Part shown: piece after piece, positions 32,706 to 41,472 of the stretch
Layout of the letters: every line of letters begins with the position of its first letter
Position numbering within the stretch: the stretch's first letter is position 1
Origin: Thermoplasmata archaeon
GTDB taxonomy: Archaea > Thermoplasmatota > Thermoplasmata > Lutacidiplasmatales > UBA184
Length of the DNA: 52,278 bases
Direction of reading: 5' to 3'
Assembly: GCA_021791335.1 (NCBI GenBank)
Contig: JAJYWS010000027.1
Location: 1-52,278, forward strand
Translations under genes and position numbers: made by a program
The notes under the pieces: model-generated
The model's database searches: none
Told to the model about the DNA's origin: nothing
What the model saw: the letters and a program-made list of their open reading frames with translations, nothing else

Positions 32706-33374
32706 CTAACGGGCCGACTGGGCGACCCGCTCGACTTCCTCTTTGCGGCCCACGGCGAAGCTGGTGACATCGCCCTTCGCGGCCAGGGCGATCTCGTTCG
32801 CGAGGCAGCTGTGGATCGCCTTGGTCGATTTGTGGGAGGCCTGGATGGCGCCGAGGGCGATGTTGCGGATCGCCACGTTGACCCGACGGCTCGGAGAGGC
32901 GTCCACCGCCCGGGGGACCGAGATCCCACCGAACTGGAGCCGGGTGACCTCTTCGCGGGGAGCGGCATTCTCGACCGCATCGACCAGCCGCTGGAGCGGG
33001 TTCGTGGGCGCGGACGCGGCGAGCTCGTCGAAGGCGCGCCGGATCGTGGTCATCGCCTTCGACTTCTTGCCGGTGAACTTGGCGCCCTTCATGAGACTGT
33101 TGGCCAGGCGTTCCACGAGGTGCATCCGGTTCTTCTGGAACGGGCGGCCCGAGAGCCGGCCCTCGGTGTGCATCGCGTACGACGGGTGGAGGTAGAGGTA
33201 GGGAGCGAGCCCGGGGTCGTGGACCTCCACGCCCTCGAACGGGTACTTGCCGAAGAGGGGCGGGATCGGGAAGGTCGGGGCGGGCGGGGCCTCGGGGCGC
33301 TGGATCGTCGGCCCGCTGTCGCCCTCGTCCATCGGCTCCTCTCGGGGGCGGTACGACTCCGGACCGTCGCTCAT
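32706..33374 (-). CDS. rps7: 30S ribosomal protein S7
   Basis: Small-subunit head protein that nucleates assembly around the 16S rRNA 3' domain. The 222-aa product has an unusually long, acidic, Pro-rich N-terminal extension of about 40 residues before [12 protein letters not shown]. The conserved parts include [46 protein letters not shown] and the C-terminal [18 protein letters not shown] 33374 overlaps the S12 stop (ATGA); the ORF track's upstream start is in the S12 shadow frame. Confidence 0.96.
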   Translation of the reverse strand: MSDGPESYRPREEPMDEGDSGPTIQRPEAPPAPTFPIPPLFGKYPFEGVEVHDPGLAPYLYLHPSYAMHTEGRLSGRPFQKNRMHLVERLANSLMKGAKFTGKKSKAMTTIRRAFDELAASAPTNPLQRLVDAVENAAPREEVTRLQFGGISVPRAVDASPSRRVNVAIRNIALGAIQASHKSTKAIHSCLANEIALAAKGDVTSFAVGRKEEVERVAQSAR

Positions 33375-33805
33375 CGTTGCGCTTTCTCCTTCCGGCCGCG
33401 GACCAGCTCGTCGAGCGAGATCCCGTTCACCTGGATGACCTTGTAGCGAACCCCGGGGATATCCCCGTAGGAACGGCCCATCCGTCCCCCGATGCCCTCG
33501 ACCATCACTTCGTCGTGCTCGTCGATGAAGTTGATCGCTCCATCGCCGACCGCAAAGGCGGTCACCTGGCGGCCATTCTTGATCAACTGGACCTTGACGC
33601 ACTTGCGGATCGCCGAGTTCGGTTGCTTCGCCTCGACCCCGACCTTCTCGATGACGATCCCGCGGCCCTGAGGGGCCCCCTCGAGGGGATCCGATCGCTC
33701 CTTGAGATGGAGGGTGCGGCGCTTGTAGTAGCGATCCGACCAGCGTCGCCGCTGTCGAAGCTGGCCCAACTTGCCCGCAGTATTGATACCGGACGGCGGC
33801 GTCAT
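33371..33805 (-). CDS. rps12: 30S ribosomal protein S12
   Basis: Decoding-centre protein, 144 aa, archaeal/eukaryotic S23 type. [10 protein letters not shown] near the N-terminus and the decoding loop [20 protein letters not shown] are conserved. It heads a short str operon with S7 and EF-2. A TATA-like box at 33838-33846 gives a leader of about 10 nt. The usual archaeal neighbours (RNA polymerase large subunits, L30e, NusA upstream; EF-1A and S10 downstream) are missing. Confidence 0.97.
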   Translation of the reverse strand: MTPPSGINTAGKLGQLRQRRRWSDRYYKRRTLHLKERSDPLEGAPQGRGIVIEKVGVEAKQPNSAIRKCVKVQLIKNGRQVTAFAVGDGAINFIDEHDEVMVEGIGGRMGRSYGDIPGVRYKVIQVNGISLDELVRGRKEKAQR

Positions 33806-33828
33806 ATGGTTGGAAGGGTCGGAGCCAC

Positions 33829-34503
33829 ATGGCCGTGCTATATAAGATTCGTCCCGAGAACCGGCCCCCGCTGACGGGGCCCCACGAGGCCGGAGCCCCC
33901 GGGACCGGCCCGGGACCGGCGTGGGCGGACCTTTCGGCGGAGATCGCCGGCTGCCGGCGCTGCCCGCTGCACCAAAGCCGCCGCCAGGTGGTCGTCTTCC
34001 GGGGATCGCTCACCCCCGAGATCGTCCTCATCGGGGAGGCCCCCGGGGCGGCCGAAGACCGGGCCGGTCTCCCCTTCGTCGGCCGGGCCGGACGGGTCCT
34101 CGAGACGGCCCTCCAGGAGATCGGGGTCACCCCCGACCGCTTCGGGATCCTCAACGTGCTCAAGTGCCGGCCCCCGATGAACCGGTTCGACCCCGCCGCG
34201 GCCCGGGCCTGCGCCCCGTTCCTCCACCGTCAGCTCGATCTCCTGGGGCCCCGTCGGCTGGTCAGCCTCGGGGCCTCGGCGCTCCGGGCGCTGGACCCCT
34301 CGGCGCCCCCGATCCTCCGGGCCGCCGGGCACCCCCGGACGGCCCTCGGGCGCCCACTCTTCCCGATGCTCCATCCGGCGGCGACGTTCCGGTCGGGCCG
34401 GTACGCCGCCCGCTGGGCCGAGGATCTCCAGCGGTTGGGCGACTGGCTGGACCCGGCCTCCGAGCGAACGGCTAAAACCGCCCGCCCGCTACCCAAACCG
34501 TGA
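33829..34503 (+). CDS. udg: Type-4 uracil-DNA glycosylase (Fe-S)
   Basis: Removes uracil from DNA; 224 aa. The family marks are complete: four cluster cysteines (CRRC near residue 43, and [17 protein letters not shown]), the uracil-binding loop [20 protein letters not shown], and the HPAATFRSG loop. ATG 33829 is the only standard start upstream of the domain, but it precedes the TATA-like box; an in-frame CTG at 33871 would sit at leaderless distance on plus. The stop overlaps the polB start (GTGA), so glycosylase and polymerase are made together. Confidence 0.92.
   Translation: MAVLYKIRPENRPPLTGPHEAGAPGTGPGPAWADLSAEIAGCRRCPLHQSRRQVVVFRGSLTPEIVLIGEAPGAAEDRAGLPFVGRAGRVLETALQEIGVTPDRFGILNVLKCRPPMNRFDPAAARACAPFLHRQLDLLGPRRLVSLGASALRALDPSAPPILRAAGHPRTALGRPLFPMLHPAATFRSGRYAARWAEDLQRLGDWLDPASERTAKTARPLPKP
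33838..33846. promoter_or_regulatory. TATA box of the S12-S7-EF-2 operon, inside the annotated udg start
   Basis: CTATATAAG is the strongest TATA-like element in the window. On minus it sits about 37 nt before the S12 ATG. On plus it lies inside the udg reading frame if ATG 33829 is used. Confidence 0.6.
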
Positions 34504-36950
34504 CGGAGTACCGGCTGTTCCTGCTGGGGGGGACGTACCGCTCCGTCCCCGACGGGGTCGTCATCGAGCTCTTCGGGAAGACCGCGGAGGGCTCGGCCCT
34601 GGTCGCCCGATACTACGGGTTTCGGCCGTACTTCCAGCTGACCGACCCGACCCCCGAGGATCGGGACGCCCTCTCGAAGGATCCCGAGGTGGTCCGGACC
34701 GAGCCCAAGCGGCTCTGGCTCCATGGGGCCGAGCGGACGGTGCTGGAGGTCACGCTCCGGTCCCCCTGGAAGGTGCCCGAGTACCGGGAGCGGTTCCGGC
34801 GTGCCGGGGAAGGGCCGTCGGTCCTCGCCTGCGACATCCCCTTCGTGCACCGGTTCCTCTACGACAAGGGACTCGGACTCACGATCGCGTTCGACGGGGA
34901 GGATGAACCGGAGGAGATCCGGTCGCTCTACACGGTTCCGAAGGTGGTCCGGGTGACGGAAGGCCCCGAAGGGGGGATCCGCCCGACCGACCCGTTCCGG
35001 CCGCCCCTGAGGGTCCTTTCCTTCGATATCGAGAACGCCATCCGGGAGCGGACGATCTTCACGATCTGCGGGGTGGCGGACGGGGGGCTGACCCCCCGGC
35101 GGAGCTTCCGGCTGTCGGCCGAACGGGAGGCGGATCTCCTGACCGAGTTTGCCCGGATCATCCGGGACGACGATCCGGACATCATCACGGGGTACAACAT
35201 CGGTGGCTACGACCTTCCGCTCCTGCTCGAGCGGGCCGAGGCGACCCACGCCGGCCCCTTCGAGGTCGGGCGGGACCGCAGCCCCCCGCGCGACGCGGGC
35301 GAGCGGCTCTTCCGGATCACCGGGCGGGTGGTCGCCGACGCCTGGTGGTCGGTCCGCCGGGACCTCAAACCGAAGCAGGAGACCTTGCAGTACGTCGCCC
35401 GGACCCTCCTCGGCGACTCCAAGCTGGACGTCGACCGCCGGAACATCTCCCAGGAGTGGGCCCGGGACCGCGAGCGGGTGATGGAGTACTGCGAACACGA
35501 CGCCGACCTCGCCTACCGAATCCTCCAGCGGCTCCGCACCGTGGAACGGGCGGCCGACCTGGCGACCGTGGCCCGGCTTCCGCTCGAGGAGGGGCTGAAC
35601 GGGCGGACCTCCCAGTTCATCGATGCCTTGCTGGTGCCTCGGGCCGACCGGGAAGGCGTCGGGGTCCCGCCGAACCACATGGGCCGTCGGGAGAACCCGA
35701 TCGAAGGCGGCTACGTCCACGCGATCCGCCCGGGGATCTACCGGTGGGTGGTGGTCCTCGACTTCAAGTCGATGTACCCCTCGATCATCATCGCGAAGAA
35801 CCTCTGCTTCACGACCCTCTCCCCCGACGGCACCACCGTCGCGCCCGGCGGCGCCGCGCGGTTCCTCGCCCGGGAGGTCCGCCGTGGCCTCATCCCGGCG
35901 ATCCTCGAGGAGCTGCTCGCCGAGCGGGACCGATTCCGCCGGGCGGCCCGGACGGCGCCGACCCCCGAACTCCGGGAGTACTACGACGGGCTCCAGAGCG
36001 CGGTCAAGGTCCTGATGAACTCCTTCTACGGCGTCCTCGCCTCGAGCTTCTACCGGTTCACCGACAAGGAGATCGGCGCCGCGATCACCGCCTTCGCCCG
36101 GGAGGCGATCACCCACATCATCCATACGCTCGAATCCGACGGCCACGAGGTCGTCTACTCCGACACCGACAGCGTCTTCGTCCGCGCCCCCGAGGCCACC
36201 CTCGAGGGGGCCCGACGCTTCGGGGAGCAGATCGCCCAGCGGTTCACGCAGGCCGGGGTCACGTTCGAGTTCCAGTCGGTCTATTCGGCCTTCTTCTCCC
36301 ACGGGGCGAAGAAGCGGTACGTCGCCCAGCAGGTCTGGCCGAAGGAGGAGATGATCGTCCGGGGCTACGAGACCCGGCGCACCGACGCCTTCGACTACCA
36401 GTCGTCCGCCCTCCAGGAGATCTTCGAGCGGGTGCTCGCCGAGGACATCGACGGACTCCTCCGCCGCTCCCGGGAGCTGGTGGCGGCGGTCCGGAACCGG
36501 CAGGTCCCGGCGGCGCAGCTGGTGATCGCCCGGTCGGTCCGTCCCGAGGACCAATACAACGAGGCGACCCGGGAAGCCCTCCCGTTCCTCCGGGTCTTCC
36601 GGCAGCTCAAGCAGGAGGGGTACGACGTGATTCCCGGCATGAAGGTGGCCTGGATCGTGACCGACTCCCGGCAGAGCCCCCAGGCGATCGAGCCGTGGGT
36701 CGAGGGCCGCCCGCTGACCCGCGAGCCCGACTGGGAGTACTACGCCGACCGGGTCGCCCAGACGCTGGCGCGGGTGACGGAGGTCTTCTCGTGGGACGCG
36801 GCGGCCCTGCTCCGCGGCAACCACCAGCGGCGGATCGACGATCCGGTCCCTTCGTCCCCCACCAAGGCCGCGGCCACCCTCGACACCCCGCTCGACCAGG
36901 TCGACCGGCCGGCCCGACGGCGCACCCGGTCGCTGAACGACTGGAGCTAG
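34500..36950 (+). CDS. polB: Family-B DNA polymerase
   Basis: 816-aa replicative-type polymerase with proofreading. Exonuclease motifs: Exo I SFDIENA, Exo II GYNIGGYD, Exo III YCEHD. Polymerase motifs: A DFKSMYPSI, B KVLMNSFYG, C YSDTDSVF, and KKRYVAQQ in the thumb region. All catalytic residues are present. The start is GTG 34500, overlapping the udg stop. The N-terminal domain of archaeal PolB recognises template uracil, which makes the udg partnership meaningful. The gene ends in a CTAG shared with the convergent transporter. Confidence 0.96.
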   Translation: MTEYRLFLLGGTYRSVPDGVVIELFGKTAEGSALVARYYGFRPYFQLTDPTPEDRDALSKDPEVVRTEPKRLWLHGAERTVLEVTLRSPWKVPEYRERFRRAGEGPSVLACDIPFVHRFLYDKGLGLTIAFDGEDEPEEIRSLYTVPKVVRVTEGPEGGIRPTDPFRPPLRVLSFDIENAIRERTIFTICGVADGGLTPRRSFRLSAEREADLLTEFARIIRDDDPDIITGYNIGGYDLPLLLERAEATHAGPFEVGRDRSPPRDAGERLFRITGRVVADAWWSVRRDLKPKQETLQYVARTLLGDSKLDVDRRNISQEWARDRERVMEYCEHDADLAYRILQRLRTVERAADLATVARLPLEEGLNGRTSQFIDALLVPRADREGVGVPPNHMGRRENPIEGGYVHAIRPGIYRWVVVLDFKSMYPSIIIAKNLCFTTLSPDGTTVAPGGAARFLAREVRRGLIPAILEELLAERDRFRRAARTAPTPELREYYDGLQSAVKVLMNSFYGVLASSFYRFTDKEIGAAITAFAREAITHIIHTLESDGHEVVYSDTDSVFVRAPEATLEGARRFGEQIAQRFTQAGVTFEFQSVYSAFFSHGAKKRYVAQQVWPKEEMIVRGYETRRTDAFDYQSSALQEIFERVLAEDIDGLLRRSRELVAAVRNRQVPAAQLVIARSVRPEDQYNEATREALPFLRVFRQLKQEGYDVIPGMKVAWIVTDSRQSPQAIEPWVEGRPLTREPDWEYYADRVAQTLARVTEVFSWDAAALLRGNHQRRIDDPVPSSPTKAAATLDTPLDQVDRPARRRTRSLNDWS

Positions 36951-37894
36951 CGCTCCGCCCTTCCGGCGCGCGCCGGGGGCCGCTCGAGCGACGCTTCGGT
37001 CGCGACCGCGACCGCCGCACCCACGATCGCGACCGGGACGCCGACGAGGGCGAGGACCGACGGGACTCGGTGGAGGATCCCGGCCGTCAGGGCCAGGGTC
37101 ACGATCGGGATCCCCACCATGAGGAGCGCGGGCAGGACGAGACCGACCCGTTGGATCGCCCAGAAGTACAGGTAGGGGGCGATCCAGAAGGTGGTGAGCC
37201 CCGCGGCGGCGAGCAGGCCGAGGTCGACCGGAGTGACGGCTCGGAGACCCGAAACTCCGCCGGGCCAGAGGAGCGTGGCGACGCCGACCAGCAGTGCGCC
37301 CCCGATCATCGTGTGGCCGACCACCGCGACCGGGGGGGCGGTCCGGTTCGCCCGGGCCGTGGCCAGGAAGTAGAGGGCGACCATCAGCGGGACCGCCGGC
37401 GCGACGAGGAGCCCGACCCCGCGGGGGGAGGCCAGGGCGGATCCCCCCGCGACCGCCAAGGAGCCCCCGAGCACGCACACTAGGACGCCGACGACGAAGG
37501 CCCCCCGGCTCCAGAGGCCCCGATGCTCCTGGAACAGCACCGTGGCCAGGATCGGGGTCGCCACCACATCGCCCACGAGGGAGAGCAGGGCGGCATCGAC
37601 CGGACCGTCGAGGAAGGTTGCGGCCACCACCGAACCCTGCATCGCGACGACCAGGAATATCCGCGCCCAGGCCCCCCGGTCGGTCCACAACGAGGCCCAG
37701 GCGGCGGCGTGGCCCTCCCGGACGGCCATGAGGGAGTAGGCGAGGCCACCGATCAGGAACGGGTAGAGCAGGATCGCCCCGGTCGATGTGCCGGGGGTCA
37801 GCGAGAGCAGAAAGAGGTAGTAGAAGGCCCAGAGCACCGCGGCGAGGACCGCACTGGTCGCTGCTACGGTCCGGGGCGAGGTGCGGGGAGCCAT
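36947..37894 (-). CDS. EamA/DMT-superfamily transporter
   Basis: 315-aa membrane protein with about ten hydrophobic segments in two repeats, the EamA-type drug/metabolite transporter layout. The substrate cannot be predicted; members export amino acids, nucleosides or metabolites, or import sugars. Charged residues are concentrated at the short N- and C-termini (GRAER end). It is monocistronic, convergent with polB and separated from purM by 56 nt. Confidence 0.82.
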   Translation of the reverse strand: MAPRTSPRTVAATSAVLAAVLWAFYYLFLLSLTPGTSTGAILLYPFLIGGLAYSLMAVREGHAAAWASLWTDRGAWARIFLVVAMQGSVVAATFLDGPVDAALLSLVGDVVATPILATVLFQEHRGLWSRGAFVVGVLVCVLGGSLAVAGGSALASPRGVGLLVAPAVPLMVALYFLATARANRTAPPVAVVGHTMIGGALLVGVATLLWPGGVSGLRAVTPVDLGLLAAAGLTTFWIAPYLYFWAIQRVGLVLPALLMVGIPIVTLALTAGILHRVPSVLALVGVPVAIVGAAVAVATEASLERPPARAGRAER

Positions 37895-37950
37895 GGGACC
37901 TTCGGCGCCCCCGTACCCCCGGGGGACGGGATCGGAAACCCCCGGGGCGC

Positions 37951-39006
37951 CTAAGCGTATCCTTCGAAGTTGAGTCGGCGGTCGGGGATCGTGACCCCGC
38001 GGCCCTTCGCCACCCGGCCGATGACCCGGGCATCGGGGGCGCCCGCCCGGGCCAGCCGGGTGATCCAGGCATCGGCCGTGCCCTGCGCCACCGCGAGCAC
38101 GAAGCCGATCCCCATGTTGAAGGTCTGGAACATCTCCCGGTCGTCCAGGCCGCCGAGTTCCTGGATCCAGCCGAAGAGCCCCGGCGGCGGGGGCCAGCGG
38201 TCGAGGACGAAGGCCCGGGCGTCGTGGAGCCGGACCAGGTTGCGGACCCCTCCGCCCGACAGGTGGGCCAGGCCATGGAGCGTCGGGTCACCGGCGACCC
38301 GGTCGACGAGGCGCGAATAGATCCGGGTCGGACGGAGGAGCTCCCGACCGACCGCCGTCCGTCCCCCGGGACGGGGCGCCGTCAGGTCGACCGACCGTTC
38401 GGCCAGCAGGCGCCGGACCAGGGTGTAGCCGTTGGCGTGGAAACCGTTCGACCGGAGCCCGATGAGGTGGTCGCCCGGACGCAGGGCATGCCCGAGCACC
38501 GGCCGACGCCGCCCCGGGAAGTATCCGACGGCGGTGCCCCCCAGGTCCCAGCCGGCGACCTGATCCCCGACCACGGCCGTCTCACCGCCCAGGAGATGGC
38601 TTTCGGCCCGGCGAAGGCCCCGGTCCAGCCCCCGGCCGATCGACCGCAGGATCGCGGCATCGATCCGTCGGCAGACGATCGTGTCGAGCAGGCCGACCGG
38701 CCGGGCCCCCACGGCCGCCAGGTCGTTCACGTTGACCCCGACGAGATCCTCGCCGACCTCCTCGAACCGGCCGACCGCCTCGGCGAGCGCCACCTTGGTG
38801 CCGACGGTATCGGTGGTCAGGGCGAGGGTGGTGCCGCCGACCTGCACCAACCCGGCGAAATGCCCACGGGCGCTCAGCACCCGCCCCGCGGCCGGGGGGG
38901 CGCGGTATCGGATCCCGGCAAGGAGCGCCGCGAGCGCCGACGAGATCGCCCCCCGGTCGACCCCGCTCGAGGCGTAGGTCCAGTTGGATCCCGAGGAGCG
39001 GGCCAC
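37951..39006 (-). CDS. purM: Phosphoribosylformylglycinamidine cyclo-ligase (AIR synthetase) PurM
   Basis: Closes the imidazole ring in purine synthesis using ATP; 351 aa. Features: TYASSGVDRGAI at the N-terminus, LTTDTVGTKV (phosphate-binding loop), GVNVNDLAAVGARPVG, HLLGGETAV, and LRSNGFHANGYTL, with HLSGGGVRNL and FNMGIGFVLAV near the C-terminus. The start is GTG 39006. It is divergent from pyrC across a 91-nt gap, pairing a purine with a pyrimidine gene. Confidence 0.95.
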   Translation of the reverse strand: MARSSGSNWTYASSGVDRGAISSALAALLAGIRYRAPPAAGRVLSARGHFAGLVQVGGTTLALTTDTVGTKVALAEAVGRFEEVGEDLVGVNVNDLAAVGARPVGLLDTIVCRRIDAAILRSIGRGLDRGLRRAESHLLGGETAVVGDQVAGWDLGGTAVGYFPGRRRPVLGHALRPGDHLIGLRSNGFHANGYTLVRRLLAERSVDLTAPRPGGRTAVGRELLRPTRIYSRLVDRVAGDPTLHGLAHLSGGGVRNLVRLHDARAFVLDRWPPPPGLFGWIQELGGLDDREMFQTFNMGIGFVLAVAQGTADAWITRLARAGAPDARVIGRVAKGRGVTIPDRRLNFEGYA

Positions 39007-39029
39007 GGGCCGGCGACTTCGGCGGGGAA

Positions 39030-39041
39030 GATAGGGTTATC
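39030..39041. promoter_or_regulatory. GATA-N4-TATC inverted repeat / TATA-like element between purM and pyrC
   Basis: GATAGGGTTATC is the AT-rich patch in this divergent gap. It lies about 29 nt before the purM GTG on minus. The inverted-repeat form could bind a dimer or simply be a symmetric TATA-like site. Confidence 0.4.
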
Positions 39042-39097
39042 GATTCCGGGCGACGGCCATGAGAGAGGTCTTGTAGCCTCCAACGGTCCGCGTCGCT

Positions 39098-40444
39098 GTG
39101 CCGCCGGCGCGCCGGTTTCGGGATCCGCCGGCGGCCACGCCGCCCCCGACGGTCCAGATCGTCACGGGCCGGACCTGGATTCACGGACGGCTCGAGGCGG
39201 TCGAGATCGGGATCGACGAGGACGGCTATATCCGCCGGGTGGCGAAGAACCTCACCGGGGCCCCCCGACGCGACTTCGGAGAGGCGATCCTCCTGCCGAG
39301 CGCCGTCGATCTCCATGTCCATTTCCGGGAACCGGGGGGGGATCCTAGGGTCGAGTCGGTCGCCGACGGGACCCTCCAGGCGGCCCTCGGGGGGGTCGGG
39401 CTGGCGGCCGATATGCCCAATACCCAACCCCCGACCGACTCGGTCGACCGGTTCCAGGATCGGGCCGGCCGGGCCCGGGGCCGGGCGGCCGTCGACCTCC
39501 TGCTCTACGCGACCCCGACGCGACCGGGCCAGATCGGCCCCCTCGGCCGTGTCGCGGGCGCCTTCAAGCTCTTCCTCGGCCCGACGACGGGGATCGGAGA
39601 CCCCCCCGACCCGGCCGAACTACCGGGGCTCCTCGGGCGGGTCGCCGAGACCGGCCTCCCGATGACCGTCCATGCGGAAGATCCGCAGGCCTTCCGTCCG
39701 GGCCCCGATCCCCTCGATACGGTCGATTGGGACCACCACCGGCCCGCGACCGCCGAGCGTCGGGCGATCGACCGGCTCCGGATCGCCCCGCCGGGGCTCC
39801 GGCTCCATGTCGCCCACCTGACCGACCCGGGGTTGATCCCCGAGCTCGTCGAGCGCGCGGTCTCCTTCGAGGCGACGCCCCACCACCTGCTGCTCGAGGC
39901 GACCCGGGGTGACGGCCCACGACGCAAGGTCAACCCTCCGCTGCGCCGCCCCAGCGTCCGGGCGGAGCTCCTTCGCGCGTTCCGGGAAGGGCGGATCCCC
40001 TGCCTCGCGAGCGATCACGCCCCGCACTCCTCCGAGGCGAAGGACCGGCCGTTCCCCCAGGCCCCCAGCGGGGTGCCGGGGGTCGAAACGATGCTCCCGC
40101 TGTTCCTTGAGGAGGTCCGGCGCGGCGACCTGGACCTTGGGGTCCTCGTCCGGGCCGCCATGGAACGGCCGGCCCGGTGGCTCGGTCAGCCGATGGGTCG
40201 GATCGCGCCCGGCCACCGGGCCCACATCATCGTCATCGACTTTCGGGACCGACAGACGATCGCCGCCCGTCGGCTCCACGCCCCGTGCGGGTGGACGCCG
40301 TTTGAGGGCTGGCCCGCGGTTTTCCCCAAGGCCCATCTCCTCGGCGGCCGGCCGATCGTCGAGGACGGAGAGTACGTCGGACGGCCGGTGGGGCAGCTGC
40401 GCCGCCCCGAGTTCGCCTCGGGGGACGCGGTGGCGCCGGCGTGA
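39098..40444 (+). CDS. pyrC: Dihydroorotase PyrC
   Basis: Cyclises carbamoyl-aspartate to dihydroorotate in pyrimidine synthesis. The 448-aa amidohydrolase has the metal-binding DLHVHFREPG, ADMPNTQPPT, TVHAEDP, HVAHL and catalytic CLASDHAPHS motifs, in the order of the long (type I) family. The C-terminal end is the usual urease-alpha-like beta domain. GTG 39098 is the only standard start before the domain; an upstream ATG at 39059 in the same frame meets a stop after five codons. Confidence 0.93.
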   Translation: MPPARRFRDPPAATPPPTVQIVTGRTWIHGRLEAVEIGIDEDGYIRRVAKNLTGAPRRDFGEAILLPSAVDLHVHFREPGGDPRVESVADGTLQAALGGVGLAADMPNTQPPTDSVDRFQDRAGRARGRAAVDLLLYATPTRPGQIGPLGRVAGAFKLFLGPTTGIGDPPDPAELPGLLGRVAETGLPMTVHAEDPQAFRPGPDPLDTVDWDHHRPATAERRAIDRLRIAPPGLRLHVAHLTDPGLIPELVERAVSFEATPHHLLLEATRGDGPRRKVNPPLRRPSVRAELLRAFREGRIPCLASDHAPHSSEAKDRPFPQAPSGVPGVETMLPLFLEEVRRGDLDLGVLVRAAMERPARWLGQPMGRIAPGHRAHIIVIDFRDRQTIAARRLHAPCGWTPFEGWPAVFPKAHLLGGRPIVEDGEYVGRPVGQLRRPEFASGDAVAPA

Positions 40445-40495
40445 TCGGGGCGTTGGCCCCGCCGGTCGAACCCACCGGAAGGGGACCGCGCGAGC

Positions 40496-41179
40496 TCACT
40501 CGCGGGAGTTCGGAGGCACGGGTGCGGGGTTCCATCGGGGTCCGCGATGAGGGGGCCAGCCGAAGGTGACGAGGCCGGCGGCGATCAGGATCAGGTAGAG
40601 CACGGTGAGGGCGATCAGGCCCAGGAGCAGGTCGTTCGCGAGGTTGAAGTAGCTCGAGACGACGGTCCAATCGGATCGCAACAGGTAGCCCGCGTAGATC
40701 AGCCCGACGGTGAAGGGGAGGGACCCCAGGAAGGTGTAGATCCCGAACCGGCCCGCGTTCATCCGGGCGGCCCCCGCCGGATAGCTGATGTACCCGCGCA
40801 GGACCGGCAGGAGCCGGCAGACGATGACCGTGACCTCGCCGTGCCTCGAGAACCAGCGGTCCATCCGGTCGAGGTGGCTCGCCTCCAAGCGGAAGGGGCC
40901 GATCCCCAGGGTCGTGAGCCGGTCCCGGGCCCAGCGCCCGATGCCGTAGGCGATGAACGATCCCGCGAGCCCGCCGACGAGGGCGGCGGCCACGGCCCCG
41001 GTGGCCGAGTAGGTCCCGTCGGCGATCAGGAAACCGGCGAACGGGAGGATCACCTCGCTGGGCAGAGGCGGGAGCCCGAAGCTTTCGATCGCCATGAGGG
41101 CGAGCAGGCCCGGCAGGCCCACCACGGTCATGACCGTGGTGATCCAGCTCACGATGGTCTGGATGAGGGGGAGGTTCAC
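40496..41179 (-). CDS. DedA/VTT-family membrane protein
   Basis: 227-aa integral membrane protein of the DedA (VTT) family, which in bacteria and eukaryotes includes phospholipid scramblases/flippases. The conserved features are ESFGLPPLPSEVILPFAGF, GSFIAYGIGRW, FSRHGEVTVIVCRLLPVLRG and the reentrant-loop PAGAARM. The GTG start (41179) overlaps the stop of the small upstream gene (GTGA). In archaea it may move polar archaeal lipids; that is inference. Confidence 0.88.
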   Translation of the reverse strand: MNLPLIQTIVSWITTVMTVVGLPGLLALMAIESFGLPPLPSEVILPFAGFLIADGTYSATGAVAAALVGGLAGSFIAYGIGRWARDRLTTLGIGPFRLEASHLDRMDRWFSRHGEVTVIVCRLLPVLRGYISYPAGAARMNAGRFGIYTFLGSLPFTVGLIYAGYLLRSDWTVVSSYFNLANDLLLGLIALTVLYLILIAAGLVTFGWPPHRGPRWNPAPVPPNSRE

Positions 41180-41451
41180 GAACCCGGGCTCCGGCGCTCG
41201 GCGGTGGGCGGGACTCCGGCAAAGACCAGGCGATACGGAACCTTGAGCTGCACATTGGTCCGCGCGGGGACTCCGGCGACCTCGAGCGGCGTCTGGCAGC
41301 CTCCGCAGCTCACCGAGGGCCGCTGACGCCCCAATGCGATCGAGAGGGCGATGCCGACCTCCACCTCGACCGGTTTCACCGGCGCCGTGCGGATCGCGTC
41401 GGAGAGCTCGCGGAGAAGGGCTTCCCCGCTCGGACGGGACGTTGTCGTCAC
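41176..41451 (-). CDS. Small protein of unknown function with a CGGC motif
   Basis: 91 aa by my start choice. A TATA-like box at 41473-41482 lies 26 nt before GTG 41451, which gives MTTTSRPSGEALLREL and removes the Arg-rich extension of the ORF-track version (start 41508). The core reads as beta strands (VKPVEVEVGIALSIALG and NVQLKVPYRLVFAG) around SCGGCQTP, a CxxC pair that could bind metal or be redox-active. No known family is recognised. It is translationally coupled to dedA. Confidence 0.65.
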   Translation of the reverse strand: MTTTSRPSGEALLRELSDAIRTAPVKPVEVEVGIALSIALGRQRPSVSCGGCQTPLEVAGVPARTNVQLKVPYRLVFAGVPPTAERRSPGS

Positions 41452-41472
41452 GGTCGGTTTGAGACGCCTCGC

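Noticed and set aside
30888-33446. 852-aa plus-strand ORF antisense to EF-2 and S7
   Set aside because: Mirror of highly conserved minus-strand genes; Asp/Val/Leu-rich shadow translation with no domain.
34230-38291. 1353-aa minus-strand ORF
   Set aside because: It is antisense to polB and crosses real genes; composition is Pro/Arg/Gly-rich with no motifs, a GC-driven shadow frame.
39059-39076. ATG 39059 as the pyrC start
   Set aside because: The frame stops after five codons (TAG), so pyrC must begin later, at GTG 39098.
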